Source: an uncultured Prevotella sp. (lineage in GTDB: Bacteria > Bacteroidota > Bacteroidia > Bacteroidales > Bacteroidaceae). From it: a DNA stretch of 64,000 bases. The stretch lies in assembly GCA_905234265.1 (NCBI GenBank), contig CAJOHJ010000013.1:1-64000 (forward strand). Reading direction: 5' to 3'. Below are positions 42,481 through 51,697 of this stretch, piece after piece. The notes beneath the pieces were generated by a model, which was not told the origin of the DNA, ran no database searches, and saw only the letters and a program-made list of their open reading frames with translations. The position numbers and the translations under genes are program-made. Position 1 is the first letter of the stretch; each line of letters begins with the position of its first letter.

Positions 42481-43842
42481 ATGACAAATGTAATTAAGTT
42501 ACGAAAGGGCTTGGACATTCGTCTTCAGGGGGCTGCTGCCGAAAAGCTGATAAAGCTGAAGTCTAACGGACAGTATGCTCTTGTTCCTGACGATTTCGAG
42601 GGAGTTGTTCCCAAAGTCGTCGTTAAGGAAGGCGACAGGGTCAAGGCCGGGGAAGCGTTGTTCGTCAACAAGCAGTTTCCAAATGTTAAGTTTGCATCGC
42701 CTGTCAGTGGCGTCGTCCGCGAAATAGCACGTGGCGACCGCCGTAAGGTAATGGCCATCAGGGTTGAGGCTGACAGCGAGCAGCAGTTCATTGACTATGG
42801 CAAGAAAAGCGTAGAGGGAATGGACGCCGGACAAGTGACGGACTCTCTTCTTGAGGCTGGCATCTTCGGCTATATCAATCAGTTGCCTTATGCTGTGTCT
42901 ACCAATGCCGACACGATGCCTAAGGCCATTTTTGTGTCTGCACTGAGGGACAAGCCGCTGGCATGCAAGTTTGAATACGAAGTGGAGGGACAGGAAAAGG
43001 ACTTCCTGACGGGCCTTGTCGCACTGTCGAAAATAGCAAAGACATACGTTGGCGTCGGAAAGGACTCTTCGCTCATCTCCACACTCTCGTCGCTCACGTC
43101 CGACAGCATTGAGGTGAATGTTTTCGACGGCAAATGTCCGGCAGGCAATGTAGGCGTACAGGTGAACAATGTATCGCCGGTCAATAAGGGTGAAGTCGTC
43201 TGGACAATAGGCGACCCGACTGTCGTGTTGTTCATCGGCCGCCTGTTCAATACCGGACGTGTGGACCTTACCCGTCGCGTGGCTCTCTGCGGCAGCGAGG
43301 TGTTGCAGCCTGCTCATGTGGACATGCTGGTAGGCGAGGAACTCTCGACGCTGCTTTCTAACAGCTACGACGCATCACACTCTGTGCGCATCATAAATGG
43401 TAATGTGCTTACGGGCAGGCCTACTACGAAGGACGGCTTCCTTGGGGCGCATGCCTCTGAGATTACGGTCATCCCTGAAGGCAATGACGCCGATGAAATG
43501 CTGGGATGGATAATGCCGCGCTTCGGACAGTTCTCTGTCAACCGCAGCTACTTCTCGTGGCTCCTGGGCAAGAAGGAGTATGCGCTGGATGCACGTGTGA
43601 AGGGCGGCGAGCGTCACATCATCATGAGTGGCGAATACGACCGCGTGCTGCCGATGGACATCTATGGCGAATATCTCATTAAGGCCATAATAACCGGCGA
43701 CATTGACCGCCAGGAGGCACTGGGCATCTACGAGGTGGCACCTGAAGACTTCGCTCTGGCGGAGTTTGTTGACTCTTCAAAGCTGGAACTGCAGCGCATC
43801 GTCCGCGAAGGTCTGAACATCCTACGCAAGGAGAATGCATAA
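42481..43842 (+). CDS. nqrA: Na+-translocating NADH:quinone reductase subunit A
   Basis: 453 residues, the peripheral cytoplasmic subunit of the sodium-pumping NQR complex. It begins 'VIKLRKGLDIRLQGAA' and has 'VPKVVVKEGDRVKAGEALF' (a biotinyl-like barrel) and 'DPTVVLFIGRLFNTGRVDLT'. The length matches the family. It starts the six-gene nqrABCDEF operon; the spacer to nqrB is 46 bases and contains AAATTGTAA-type repeats. Confidence 0.97.
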   Translation: MTNVIKLRKGLDIRLQGAAAEKLIKLKSNGQYALVPDDFEGVVPKVVVKEGDRVKAGEALFVNKQFPNVKFASPVSGVVREIARGDRRKVMAIRVEADSEQQFIDYGKKSVEGMDAGQVTDSLLEAGIFGYINQLPYAVSTNADTMPKAIFVSALRDKPLACKFEYEVEGQEKDFLTGLVALSKIAKTYVGVGKDSSLISTLSSLTSDSIEVNVFDGKCPAGNVGVQVNNVSPVNKGEVVWTIGDPTVVLFIGRLFNTGRVDLTRRVALCGSEVLQPAHVDMLVGEELSTLLSNSYDASHSVRIINGNVLTGRPTTKDGFLGAHASEITVIPEGNDADEMLGWIMPRFGQFSVNRSYFSWLLGKKEYALDARVKGGERHIIMSGEYDRVLPMDIYGEYLIKAIITGDIDRQEALGIYEVAPEDFALAEFVDSSKLELQRIVREGLNILRKENA

Positions 43843-43888
43843 ATCGTAAATTGTAAGATTGGAAATAGTTAAATTGTAAATTACATTT

Positions 43889-45043
43889 ATGAAAGCATTA
43901 AGAAATTATCTCAATAAAGTGAAACCAAACTTCGAGGAAGGAGGCAAGTTGCATGCCTTCCGCTCGATATTCGACGGTTTCGAGACGTTCCTCTACGTTC
44001 CCAACGAGACTTCTAAGACGGGTGTCAACATTCATGACGCCATCGACTCGAAGCGCATCATGAGTATGGTTGTCATCGCCCTGATGCCGGCAATGCTGTT
44101 TGGCATGTACAATGTTGGATATCAGAACTATCTTGCTGCTGGTACGCTCGAGACGGCATCATTCTTTGAAGTATTCTTCTACGGTTTTCTTGCCGTACTG
44201 CCTAAGATTCTCGTTTCTTACATCGTTGGCCTCGGCATCGAGTTCGCCTGGGCGCAGTGGAAGGGCGAGGAAATCCAGGAGGGCTATCTCGTCAGCGGAA
44301 TACTTATTCCGCTCATTGTGCCAATAGGCTGTCCGCTGTGGATGTTGGCATTGGCCTGCGCCTTCAGCGTAATCTTCTGCAAGGAAATATTTGGCGGCAC
44401 AGGCATGAACATGTTCAATCCGGCCATTGCTGCACGCATGTTCCTCTTCTTCGCATATCCGTCGAAGATGACGGGCGACACTGTGTGGGTGGCTCAGGAC
44501 AGCATCTTCGGTTTGGGTAACACGCTGCCAGACTCGTTTACGGCTGCAACGCCATTAGGCCAGATTGCTCAGGGCATGAAGCCCGATGCTTCCATCATGG
44601 ATGCAATTCTTGGCTTCATTCCAGGCAGCATTGGCGAGACTTCGATAATTGCAATAGCCTTAGGTGCTATCCTGCTGCTGTGGACGGGCATCGCATCAAT
44701 ACGCACCATGCTGAGCGTATTCATTGGCGGTGCTGCGATGGCTCTGCTGTTCCAGCAGACTGGCGCTTCTGACATGGTTTGGTGGCATCACTTCATTCTC
44801 GGCGGCTTTGCCTTTGGTGCGGTGTTCATGGCTACAGACCCAGTGACTTCTTGCCGGACGGCAAAGGGCCAGTGGATTTATGGCTTTATCATCGGTGCTA
44901 TGGCGGTCATCATTCGTGTAAAGAATGCCGGCTACCCTGAGGGCATGATGCTTGCCATATCCTTTGGCAACATGATTGCTCCTACGATAGACCACTTCAT
45001 CGTGGAGCGCAACATCTCTAAACGCTTAGCTCGTAAAAAGTAA
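43889..45043 (+). CDS. nqrB: Na+-translocating NADH:quinone reductase subunit B
   Basis: 384 residues, an integral membrane subunit with about ten transmembrane helices. It forms part of the sodium channel and binds riboflavin and covalent FMN. The FMN attachment region 'DSFTAATPLGQIAQG' corresponds to the S-[GS]-A-T motif with the acceptor threonine. 'CKEIFGGTGMNMFNPAIAAR' is the conserved loop. It is followed after 30 bases by nqrC. Confidence 0.97.
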   Translation: MKALRNYLNKVKPNFEEGGKLHAFRSIFDGFETFLYVPNETSKTGVNIHDAIDSKRIMSMVVIALMPAMLFGMYNVGYQNYLAAGTLETASFFEVFFYGFLAVLPKILVSYIVGLGIEFAWAQWKGEEIQEGYLVSGILIPLIVPIGCPLWMLALACAFSVIFCKEIFGGTGMNMFNPAIAARMFLFFAYPSKMTGDTVWVAQDSIFGLGNTLPDSFTAATPLGQIAQGMKPDASIMDAILGFIPGSIGETSIIAIALGAILLLWTGIASIRTMLSVFIGGAAMALLFQQTGASDMVWWHHFILGGFAFGAVFMATDPVTSCRTAKGQWIYGFIIGAMAVIIRVKNAGYPEGMMLAISFGNMIAPTIDHFIVERNISKRLARKK

Positions 45044-45073
45044 TTGGTTGAAATCTAAAAAGGTAATAGAATT

Positions 45074-45802
45074 ATGGCTAAGTTAAATACAAATAGTAAC
45101 GCGTACATTATTATATATAGTACGATACTCGTGGTCGTGGTAGCCTTCTTGCTGGCTTTTGTCTATCAGGCTCTGAAGCCAATGCAGGATGCTAACGTGG
45201 CCTTGGACGTGAAAAAGCAGATACTCTATTCGCTGAACATCCGCGACCTTGACGGCGCCGAGGCTGAAGCAAAATATGCTGAGGTGGTGAAAGAGGAAAA
45301 GGATGTGGACGGTCAGAAAGTCTACATCTGCAATATCGATCAGGAAGAAATCTGCGTTATCTCCCTGAAAGGCATGGGCCTTTGGGGCGGCATCAGTGGG
45401 TATATTGCCATTCACAATGAGGACGGCCCGACGGTCTATGGCGCCTATTTCAACCACGAGAGTGAGACGGCCGGCCTCGGTGCTGAGATAAAGGACTCGC
45501 AGGCTTGGCAGGAGAAATTCATCGGCAAGAAAGTCTTCAAGGGTGATGATTATGGACAGATAGCCCTGTCGGTTGTCAAGAAGGTAGAAGACCCGGAGAC
45601 GCAGGTCGACTGTGTCACCGGTGCCACTCTGACTTCCAATGGCGTGAACGACATGCTTCACGCCGGTTTGAAGTCGCTGATGCATGAGATACAGAGTGCA
45701 GCATCAGAAATCCAGAACTCAGCAGACTGCTGTGACGGAGACAAACCTGCCTGCTGTGCTGACGAGAAGAAAGACTCTTGCTGTACGGCTCAGGACAGGT
45801 AG
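45074..45802 (+). CDS. nqrC: Na+-translocating NADH:quinone reductase subunit C, with Cys-rich C-terminal tail
   Basis: 242 residues. One N-terminal membrane helix ('AYIIIYSTILVVVVAFLLAF') is followed by a periplasmic flavin domain with the covalent FMN site 'DCVTGATLTSNGV'. After the usual end (about residue 212) there is an extra tail with three Cys-Cys pairs in a charged context ('DCCDGDKPACCADEKK', 'SCCTAQ'). That tail is not a normal NqrC feature and could bind metal or form disulfides. It is third in the nqr operon. Confidence 0.95.
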   Translation: MAKLNTNSNAYIIIYSTILVVVVAFLLAFVYQALKPMQDANVALDVKKQILYSLNIRDLDGAEAEAKYAEVVKEEKDVDGQKVYICNIDQEEICVISLKGMGLWGGISGYIAIHNEDGPTVYGAYFNHESETAGLGAEIKDSQAWQEKFIGKKVFKGDDYGQIALSVVKKVEDPETQVDCVTGATLTSNGVNDMLHAGLKSLMHEIQSAASEIQNSADCCDGDKPACCADEKKDSCCTAQDR

Positions 45803-45847
45803 ATGACAAATCGTAAATTGTAAATTAGTAAATCGTAAATTACAATT

Positions 45848-46471
45848 ATGGCATTATTCAGTAAACAAAATAAGGAGGTTTTCACAAACCCGTTAAATAT
45901 AGACCACCCGATTTTGGGCCAGGTCTTAGGTATTTGCTCGGCACTTGCTGTTACGTCGCAGCTGAAGCCGGCCATCGTCATGGGCTTGGCAGTGACGGTG
46001 ATTACCGCGTTCTCGAATGTTATCATATCCATCATCCGCAACACCATTCCAAACCGCATCCGCATTGTGGTGCAGCTGGTGGTTGTTGCCGCATTGGTTA
46101 CCATCGTCTCGCAGATTCTTAAGGCATTTGCCTACGATGTCAGCGTGCAACTGTCGGTATATGTCGGACTGATTATCACTAACTGTATCCTTATGGGCCG
46201 TCTTGAGGCGTTCGCCATGATGAACAAGCCCTGGCCGTCGTTTCTTGATGGTGTCGGCAACGGACTTGGCTATGCCATGATACTTGTGATTGTCGGCGCA
46301 TTCCGTGAGTTCTTCGGCCGCGGCTCACTGCTGGGCATACAGATTATCCCTGACAGTTTCTATGATTTCGGCTATGTCAACAACGGCATGATGACGATGC
46401 CTGCAATGGCTCTTATCCTGGTGGGTTGCGTCATCTGGATACACCGTGCATATTTTTATAAGGAGAAGTAA
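45848..46471 (+). CDS. nqrD: Na+-translocating NADH:quinone reductase subunit D
   Basis: 207 residues with six predicted membrane helices, for example 'QVLGICSALAVTSQLKPAIV'. The conserved Cys half of the intramembrane iron site shared with NqrE lies in 'GLIITNCILMGRLEAF'. 'GNGLGYAMILVIVGAFREFF' is typical. It lies 3 bases before nqrE. The spacer before it carries GTAAATT repeats. Confidence 0.97.
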   Translation: MALFSKQNKEVFTNPLNIDHPILGQVLGICSALAVTSQLKPAIVMGLAVTVITAFSNVIISIIRNTIPNRIRIVVQLVVVAALVTIVSQILKAFAYDVSVQLSVYVGLIITNCILMGRLEAFAMMNKPWPSFLDGVGNGLGYAMILVIVGAFREFFGRGSLLGIQIIPDSFYDFGYVNNGMMTMPAMALILVGCVIWIHRAYFYKEK

Positions 46472-46474
46472 GTT

Positions 46475-47101
46475 ATGGAACATGTAATTAGTTTATTATT
46501 CCGGTCGATATTCGTCGACAATATGATTTTCGCCTTCTTCCTCGGCATGTGTTCGTACCTTGCCGTTTCGAAGACCGTGAAGACCTCGTTGGGCCTTGGC
46601 TTGGCGGTAACCTTTGTTCTTACCGTGACAGTCCCCGTCAACTATCTGTTGCAGACAAAGGTGCTGGGCGACGGCTGTCTTATAGAGGGCGTTGACCTGT
46701 CATACCTTTCGTTTATCCTTTTCATTGCCGTCATAGCCGGAATGGTGCAGCTTGTGGAAATGACCGTCGAGAAATATTCGCCGTCGCTCTACGCAGCCCT
46801 GGGCATCTTTCTGCCGCTGATTGCCGTCAACTGCGCCATCATGGGTGCCTCGCTCTTCATGCAGCAGCGCATATTGATGGATGCCAGCAACTCGCAGGCC
46901 ATCACCTCCGTGTGGGATGCCATCGTCTATGGCCTTGGCTCCGGTCTTGGCTGGACACTTGCCATCGTGGCCTTGGGTGCCATACGCGAGAAGATGCAGT
47001 ACTCCGATGTCCCCAAGCCCCTGCAGGGCCTCGGCATCGTGTTTATCACCGTCGGCCTTATGGCTATGGCAATGATGTGTTTCTCTGGCTTAAACATATA
47101 A
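46475..47101 (+). CDS. nqrE: Na+-translocating NADH:quinone reductase subunit E
   Basis: 208 residues, six membrane helices, homologous to NqrD in inverted topology. It begins '[20 protein letters not shown]' and has '[18 protein letters not shown]', holding the cysteine of the membrane iron site. The operon then has a 166-base insert before nqrF, where related genomes usually have a short gap. Confidence 0.97.
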   Translation: MEHVISLLFRSIFVDNMIFAFFLGMCSYLAVSKTVKTSLGLGLAVTFVLTVTVPVNYLLQTKVLGDGCLIEGVDLSYLSFILFIAVIAGMVQLVEMTVEKYSPSLYAALGIFLPLIAVNCAIMGASLFMQQRILMDASNSQAITSVWDAIVYGLGSGLGWTLAIVALGAIREKMQYSDVPKPLQGLGIVFITVGLMAMAMMCFSGLNI

Positions 47102-47114
47102 GAGACGGAAATCC

Positions 47115-47260
47115 ACCCAAGCCCTCCCCAAAGAGGGACGTTTAGAATGTTAAGCACTGGTGGGTAATACGATAAGATAAGCATAATGTATAACAATTAA
47201 TAAAAAGGAGACCCCTGTAAGTAATCAACATCCCCTCCCTTGGGGAGGGGCTTGGGGTAG
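47115..47260. mobile_element. MITE-like repeat with imperfect terminal inverted repeats inside the nqr operon
   Basis: The left end has CACCCAAGCCCTCCCCAAAG (47115-47134). The right end has CCTCCCTTGGGGAGGGGCTT followed by GGGG (47234-47257); the reverse complement matches the left end with few differences. Each end can also fold on itself (CCCCTCCC/GGGAGGGG). The interior has no ORF. GC-rich palindromes of this type are scattered in Bacteroidales genomes, by my recollection. Confidence 0.6.
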
Positions 47261-47267
47261 GCTTTCT

Positions 47268-48533
47268 ATGATACAATTTATTTCATATAGTATTGGAGTA
47301 TTCCTTCTGGTTATACTCCTGTTAGTGATTATCCTGCTGGTGGCGAAGAAGTATCTATCGCCCAGCGGAAACGTAAATATAGAAATCAACGGCGACCGTA
47401 CCATCTCGGTGGCACAGGGCAACAGCCTTATGTCTACACTCAACGAGAACGGCGTCTTCCTTCCCAGTGCCTGCGGTGGCAAGGCTTCGTGCGGCCAGTG
47501 CAAGGTTCAGGTTCTGGAGGGCGGTGGAGAAATCCTCGACTCCGAGAAGCCCCATTTCTCGCGCAAGGAGATTAAGCAGGGCTGGCGCCTGGGCTGCCAG
47601 TGCAAGGTGAAGGGCGACCTGAAGATACATGTCGACGAGTCTATCCTCGGTGTCAAGGAGTACGAATGCACCGTCATTTCGAACAAGAACGTGGCTACGT
47701 TCATCAAGGAGTTTAAGGTTCAGCTGCCTGCCGGCGAACACATGGACTTCATACCAGGCTCGTATGCGCAGATTAAGATTCCTGCCTTCACGATGGACTA
47801 CGACAAGGACATCGACAAGTCGCTCATCGGCGATGAGTATCTGCCGTCGTGGGAGAAGTTTGGCCTGTTCCCCCTGAAGTGTGTCAATCCCGAGCCAACC
47901 ATCCGCGCCTACTCAATGGCCAACTATCCGGCAGAGGGCGACGTATTCATGCTGACCGTGCGTATTGCCACGCCACCGTTCAAGGCCGACAAGAGCGGCT
48001 TCATGGATGTCAATCCCGGCATAGCATCGTCGTATATCTTCTCGCTGAAGCCCGGCGACAAGGTCATCATGTCTGGTCCGTTCGGCGACTTCCATCCTCA
48101 TTTCGACACTAAGAAGGAGATGATATGGGTTGGTGGCGGTGCCGGCATGGCTCCGCTGCGCGCGCAGATTATGCACATGACGAAGACCCTTCATACCACC
48201 GACCGCGAGATGCACTACTTCTACGGTGCACGTGCGCTGAATGAGGTCTTCTATCTCGACGATTTCCTCGGCTTGGAGAAAGAATTCCCGAATTTCCACT
48301 TCCACCTTGCCCTCGACCGTCCAGATCCTGCCGCCGATGCTGCAGGCGTGAAGTACACGCCGGGCTTCGTCCATCAGGTGATGCTGAACACATATCTTAA
48401 AGACCACGAGGCTCCGGAGGATGTGGAATACTACATGTGCGGCCCTGGCCCCATGTCGGCAGCCGTCGTCTCCATGCTCGACTCACTGGGCGTAGAGCCA
48501 GAGAGCATCATGTACGATAACTTTGGCGGATAA
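47268..48533 (+). CDS. nqrF: Na+-translocating NADH:quinone reductase subunit F
   Basis: 421 residues, the NADH-oxidising subunit. An N-terminal membrane helix ('GVFLLVILLLVIILLV') is followed by a 2Fe-2S ferredoxin domain with 'PSACGGKASCGQCKV' and the fourth Cys in 'LGCQCKV'. FAD-binding 'RAYSMANYPAE' and the NADH-binding 'GGGAGMAPLRAQI' follow, and the C-terminal 'YYMCGPGPMSAAVVSMLDSLG' is complete. Confidence 0.97.
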   Translation: MIQFISYSIGVFLLVILLLVIILLVAKKYLSPSGNVNIEINGDRTISVAQGNSLMSTLNENGVFLPSACGGKASCGQCKVQVLEGGGEILDSEKPHFSRKEIKQGWRLGCQCKVKGDLKIHVDESILGVKEYECTVISNKNVATFIKEFKVQLPAGEHMDFIPGSYAQIKIPAFTMDYDKDIDKSLIGDEYLPSWEKFGLFPLKCVNPEPTIRAYSMANYPAEGDVFMLTVRIATPPFKADKSGFMDVNPGIASSYIFSLKPGDKVIMSGPFGDFHPHFDTKKEMIWVGGGAGMAPLRAQIMHMTKTLHTTDREMHYFYGARALNEVFYLDDFLGLEKEFPNFHFHLALDRPDPAADAAGVKYTPGFVHQVMLNTYLKDHEAPEDVEYYMCGPGPMSAAVVSMLDSLGVEPESIMYDNFGG

Positions 48534-48618
48534 AAAGCACTTCCGGGTGCTTAACCTCCCAGACGTCATGCATTATAGAAAACAGTAAAAGATAAATTGG
48601 TAAACCGTAAGTAAAGTT

Positions 48619-50463
48619 ATGTGTGGAATAGTAGGTTATATAGGAAAGCGCGAAGCCTATCCAATATTGATAAAGGGTCTGCGCCGCCTGGAATATCGTG
48701 GCTACGACTCAGCAGGCGTGGCCCTGATAAACAGCAGTGAAGAACTGAACGTCTACAAGACAAAAGGCAAGGTGGACAACCTTACCGAATACTGTAGCGA
48801 CAAGGATGTCAGCGGAGCCATAGGCATAGCCCACACGCGTTGGGCAACGCATGGCGAGCCTTCGTCGCGCAATGCACACCCCCATTATTCACAGTCGCAC
48901 AACCTGGCCATCATCCACAACGGCATCATCGAGAATTATGCCGACATAAAGGCAAAGTTGCAGGCCAAGGGCGTCGAGTTCAAGAGCGACACCGACACCG
49001 AGGTTCTTGTGCAGCTGGTAGAATACATCATGCTGAAGAAGAACCTGTCGCTGTTGGAGGCAGTTCAGGTGGCCCTTTATCAAGTCATCGGCGCCTATGC
49101 CATAGCCATCATCGACAAGCGCGACCCGCAGCAGATAATTGCTGCCCGCAAGCAGAGTCCGCTGGTTGTCGGCATTGGCGACGGCGAGTTCTTCCTCGGC
49201 TCCGACGCCAGCCCGATTATCGAGTACACCGACAAGGTGGTCTATCTTGAAGACGGCAACATTGCAGTCATCCGCCTTGGCGAGGAACTGAAGGTTGTCA
49301 GCATTTTGGGCGAAGAGCAGGACCTGGCAGTGAAGACAGTCGACATAGACCTTGGACAGATAGAGAAGGGCGGCTATCCCCACTTCATGCTGAAGGAAAT
49401 CTTCGAGCAGCCGGAGTGCCTTACCAACTGCATGCGCGGCCGCATCAACGTAGAAGGCGACCACGTCACCCTGTCGGCCTTGATCGACCATCGCCGTCAG
49501 CTGCTGCAGGCCAAGCGCATTGTGATTGTTGCCTGCGGAACATCATGGCATGCCGGCCTCATTGGCAAGCAGATCATAGAGACTCTGTGCCGCATACCCG
49601 TAGAAGTGGAGTATGCCTCAGAGTTCCGCTATCGCAATCCGGTAGTCACCAAGGACGATGTCGTGATAGCCATTTCCCAGAGCGGCGAGACGGCCGATAC
49701 GCTGGCCGCCGTACAGCTTGCCAAGGAACACGGAGCTTTCATCTACGGCATCTGCAATGCCATAGGCTCGTCGATACCTCGTGCCACGGATACCGGCACA
49801 TACATTCACGTAGGCCCGGAAATCGGCGTCGCCTCCACCAAAGCCTTCACAGGCCAGGTGACCGTGCTGACTATGTTTGCACTGGCCTTGGGCGAGGCCA
49901 AGGGAACCATCGGCCGCGACGAGTATCTGCGTATTGTCAGGGGGCTGAACGAAATTCCTGCCACCATTCAGGAAGTCCTCAAGTCGAACGATGCCGTCAA
50001 GGACCTTGCACGCACGTTCACCTATGCCCACAATTTCCTCTACCTTGGCCGTGGCTTCTCTTACCCGGTGGCCCTCGAGGGCGCCCTGAAGCTTAAGGAG
50101 ATTTCCTACATTCATGCCGAAGGCTATCCTGCTGCCGAAATGAAACACGGGCCTATAGCACTCATCGACTCCGACATGCCCGTGGTGGTCATTGCCACCC
50201 ACAATGCGATGTATGAGAAAGTTCTTTCCAACATACAGGAAATCAAGGCCCGGCAGGGCAGGGTGATAGCCCTTGTCAGCAAAGGCGATGACACCATTGC
50301 CAAGATTGCCGACGAAGTCATAGAACTGCCCGACGTCCTTGAGTGCCTCGAGCCGCTGGTAGCCACCATCCCTCTGCAGCTGCTGGCATACCACGTAGCC
50401 GTCTGCAAAGGTAAGAATGTCGACCAGCCTCGCAATCTTGCCAAGAGCGTCACGGTAGAATAA
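48619..50463 (+). CDS. glmS: Glutamine--fructose-6-phosphate aminotransferase (isomerising)
   Basis: 614 residues; makes glucosamine-6-phosphate for peptidoglycan and LPS. Cys2 in 'MCGIVGYIG' is the glutaminase nucleophile, with 'THGEPSSRNAHPH' nearby. Two SIS domains follow ('ACGTSWHAGLIGKQIIE' and 'FLYLGRGFSYPVALEGALKL'). The C-terminus 'QPRNLAKSVTVE' is standard. No glmS ribozyme-like sequence is seen in the 85-base leader. It precedes the receiver-kinase gene. Confidence 0.97.
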   Translation: MCGIVGYIGKREAYPILIKGLRRLEYRGYDSAGVALINSSEELNVYKTKGKVDNLTEYCSDKDVSGAIGIAHTRWATHGEPSSRNAHPHYSQSHNLAIIHNGIIENYADIKAKLQAKGVEFKSDTDTEVLVQLVEYIMLKKNLSLLEAVQVALYQVIGAYAIAIIDKRDPQQIIAARKQSPLVVGIGDGEFFLGSDASPIIEYTDKVVYLEDGNIAVIRLGEELKVVSILGEEQDLAVKTVDIDLGQIEKGGYPHFMLKEIFEQPECLTNCMRGRINVEGDHVTLSALIDHRRQLLQAKRIVIVACGTSWHAGLIGKQIIETLCRIPVEVEYASEFRYRNPVVTKDDVVIAISQSGETADTLAAVQLAKEHGAFIYGICNAIGSSIPRATDTGTYIHVGPEIGVASTKAFTGQVTVLTMFALALGEAKGTIGRDEYLRIVRGLNEIPATIQEVLKSNDAVKDLARTFTYAHNFLYLGRGFSYPVALEGALKLKEISYIHAEGYPAAEMKHGPIALIDSDMPVVVIATHNAMYEKVLSNIQEIKARQGRVIALVSKGDDTIAKIADEVIELPDVLECLEPLVATIPLQLLAYHVAVCKGKNVDQPRNLAKSVTVE

Positions 50464-50472
50464 AGAGTGAAA

Positions 50473-50517
50473 AAAAATAGCAAATATTTGGCCGCATGCC
50501 GAATATTTGCTATTTTT
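50473..50517 (+). terminator. Terminator of glmS, overlapping the next promoter
   Basis: A 16-bp perfect inverted repeat AAAAATAGCAAATATT / AATATTTGCTATTTTT (50473-50488, 50502-50517) has an inner GGC/GCC pair in the loop and ends in a T-run. It begins 10 bases after the glmS stop. Confidence 0.85.
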
Positions 50518-50518
50518 G
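50487..50518 (+). promoter_or_regulatory. Promoter of the receiver-kinase gene within the glmS terminator
   Basis: TTTG (50487-50490), 20 bases, TATTTTTG (50511-50518). The two boxes lie in and next to the two arms of the terminator hairpin. Transcription should start near 50525, 27 bases before ATG 50552. Confidence 0.7.
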
Positions 50519-50551
50519 CACGTCAAAAACAACTAAAAACCTTTCCATAGC

Positions 50552-51697
50552 ATGGAGTATAACGAAACCTTTGAGTCACAGATAAACCGCAGTGACTATA
50601 AGATATTAATCGTTGACGATGTTGTAAGTAATGTCTTGCTGTTGAAAATATTGCTTACAAATGAGAAATTCCAGGTGTGTACGGCCAACAACGGCAAGAT
50701 GTGTATCGAGCAGGCAAAGAAGGAGCATCCCGACCTCATACTGCTTGACGTCATGATGCCAGAGCTGAACGGTTTCGACACGGCAGTCATCTTGAAGAAA
50801 GACCCCGAAACCCTCGACATCCCCATCATTTTCCTTACCGCCCTTAACAATCCGCAGGACTTGGTGAAAGGCTTCCAGGTGGGAGCCAACGACTTCCTGA
50901 CGAAGCCATTCAACAAGGAAGAGCTTGTCATGCGCGTCATGCACCAGATACAGCTTGTTGCCGCCAAGCGCATCATCGTGCAGCAGAACGAAGAGCTGCG
51001 CCGCACCATCCAGAACCGCGATAAGATGTACTCCGTCATTGCCCACGACCTGCGCTCGCCGATGGCCAGCATCCGCATGGTGCTTAACCTGGCTGTCAAC
51101 GTGGTTACGCGCGACGTCGTAGGCGACGAAATCTTCGAACTCCTCGACAAGGCCAACCGCGAGTCGGAAGAAACCCACGACCTGCTGGACAACCTGCTGA
51201 AGTGGACCAAGAGCCAGACGGGCCGCCTGAACGTAGTCTATCAGGACCTCGACCTCGACGACATCGTGCCGGGCGTGGTGGACATCTTCACCATGATTGC
51301 CGAGATGAAGAAAATCGACCTCAAGTACGTACCTGCCGCCGAGAAGCTCACCGTCCATGCCGACAACGACATGATCAAGACCATCATCCGCAACTTCATT
51401 TCCAACGCTGTCAAGTTCACTCCCGAGGGCAAGGGCATAGAAGTGTTCTATACCCGGGAGGGCGACTTTGCACGCGTCAGCGTCCGCGACCATGGCGTAG
51501 GCATTGCCGCCGACCGCATCGGCAGCATCTTCCACAAGGGAGAGACCACCTACGGCACTGGCGGCGAAGAAGGCTCTGGCCTTGGCCTGCAGCTCTGTCA
51601 GGACTTTGCACGCAAGAATGGTGGCGATGCGCAGGTGGAGTCGGTACTTGGCGAAGGCTCTACGTTCAGCTTCACCGTTCCCATAAAGAAAGACTGA
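50552..51697 (+). CDS. Hybrid protein: N-terminal response-regulator receiver plus histidine kinase
   Basis: 381 residues, soluble, no membrane segment. The receiver domain (about 15-135) has Asp22/Asp23, phospho-acceptor Asp66 in 'LLDVMMPELNG', Thr96 and Lys118. A coiled linker leads to a HisKA domain with His165 ('SVIAHDLRSP') and a HATPase domain with the N box 'NFISNAVKF' (281-289), 'DHGVGI' and 'GSGLGL'. The kinase core is complete. The receiver probably gates it on phosphorylation by another kinase. No partner gene is adjacent. Confidence 0.92.
   Translation: MEYNETFESQINRSDYKILIVDDVVSNVLLLKILLTNEKFQVCTANNGKMCIEQAKKEHPDLILLDVMMPELNGFDTAVILKKDPETLDIPIIFLTALNNPQDLVKGFQVGANDFLTKPFNKEELVMRVMHQIQLVAAKRIIVQQNEELRRTIQNRDKMYSVIAHDLRSPMASIRMVLNLAVNVVTRDVVGDEIFELLDKANRESEETHDLLDNLLKWTKSQTGRLNVVYQDLDLDDIVPGVVDIFTMIAEMKKIDLKYVPAAEKLTVHADNDMIKTIIRNFISNAVKFTPEGKGIEVFYTREGDFARVSVRDHGVGIAADRIGSIFHKGETTYGTGGEEGSGLGLQLCQDFARKNGGDAQVESVLGEGSTFSFTVPIKKD

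Noticed and set aside
48534-48618. glmS ribozyme upstream of glmS
   Set aside because: The 85-base leader is too short and AT-rich; no ribozyme core could be recognised.
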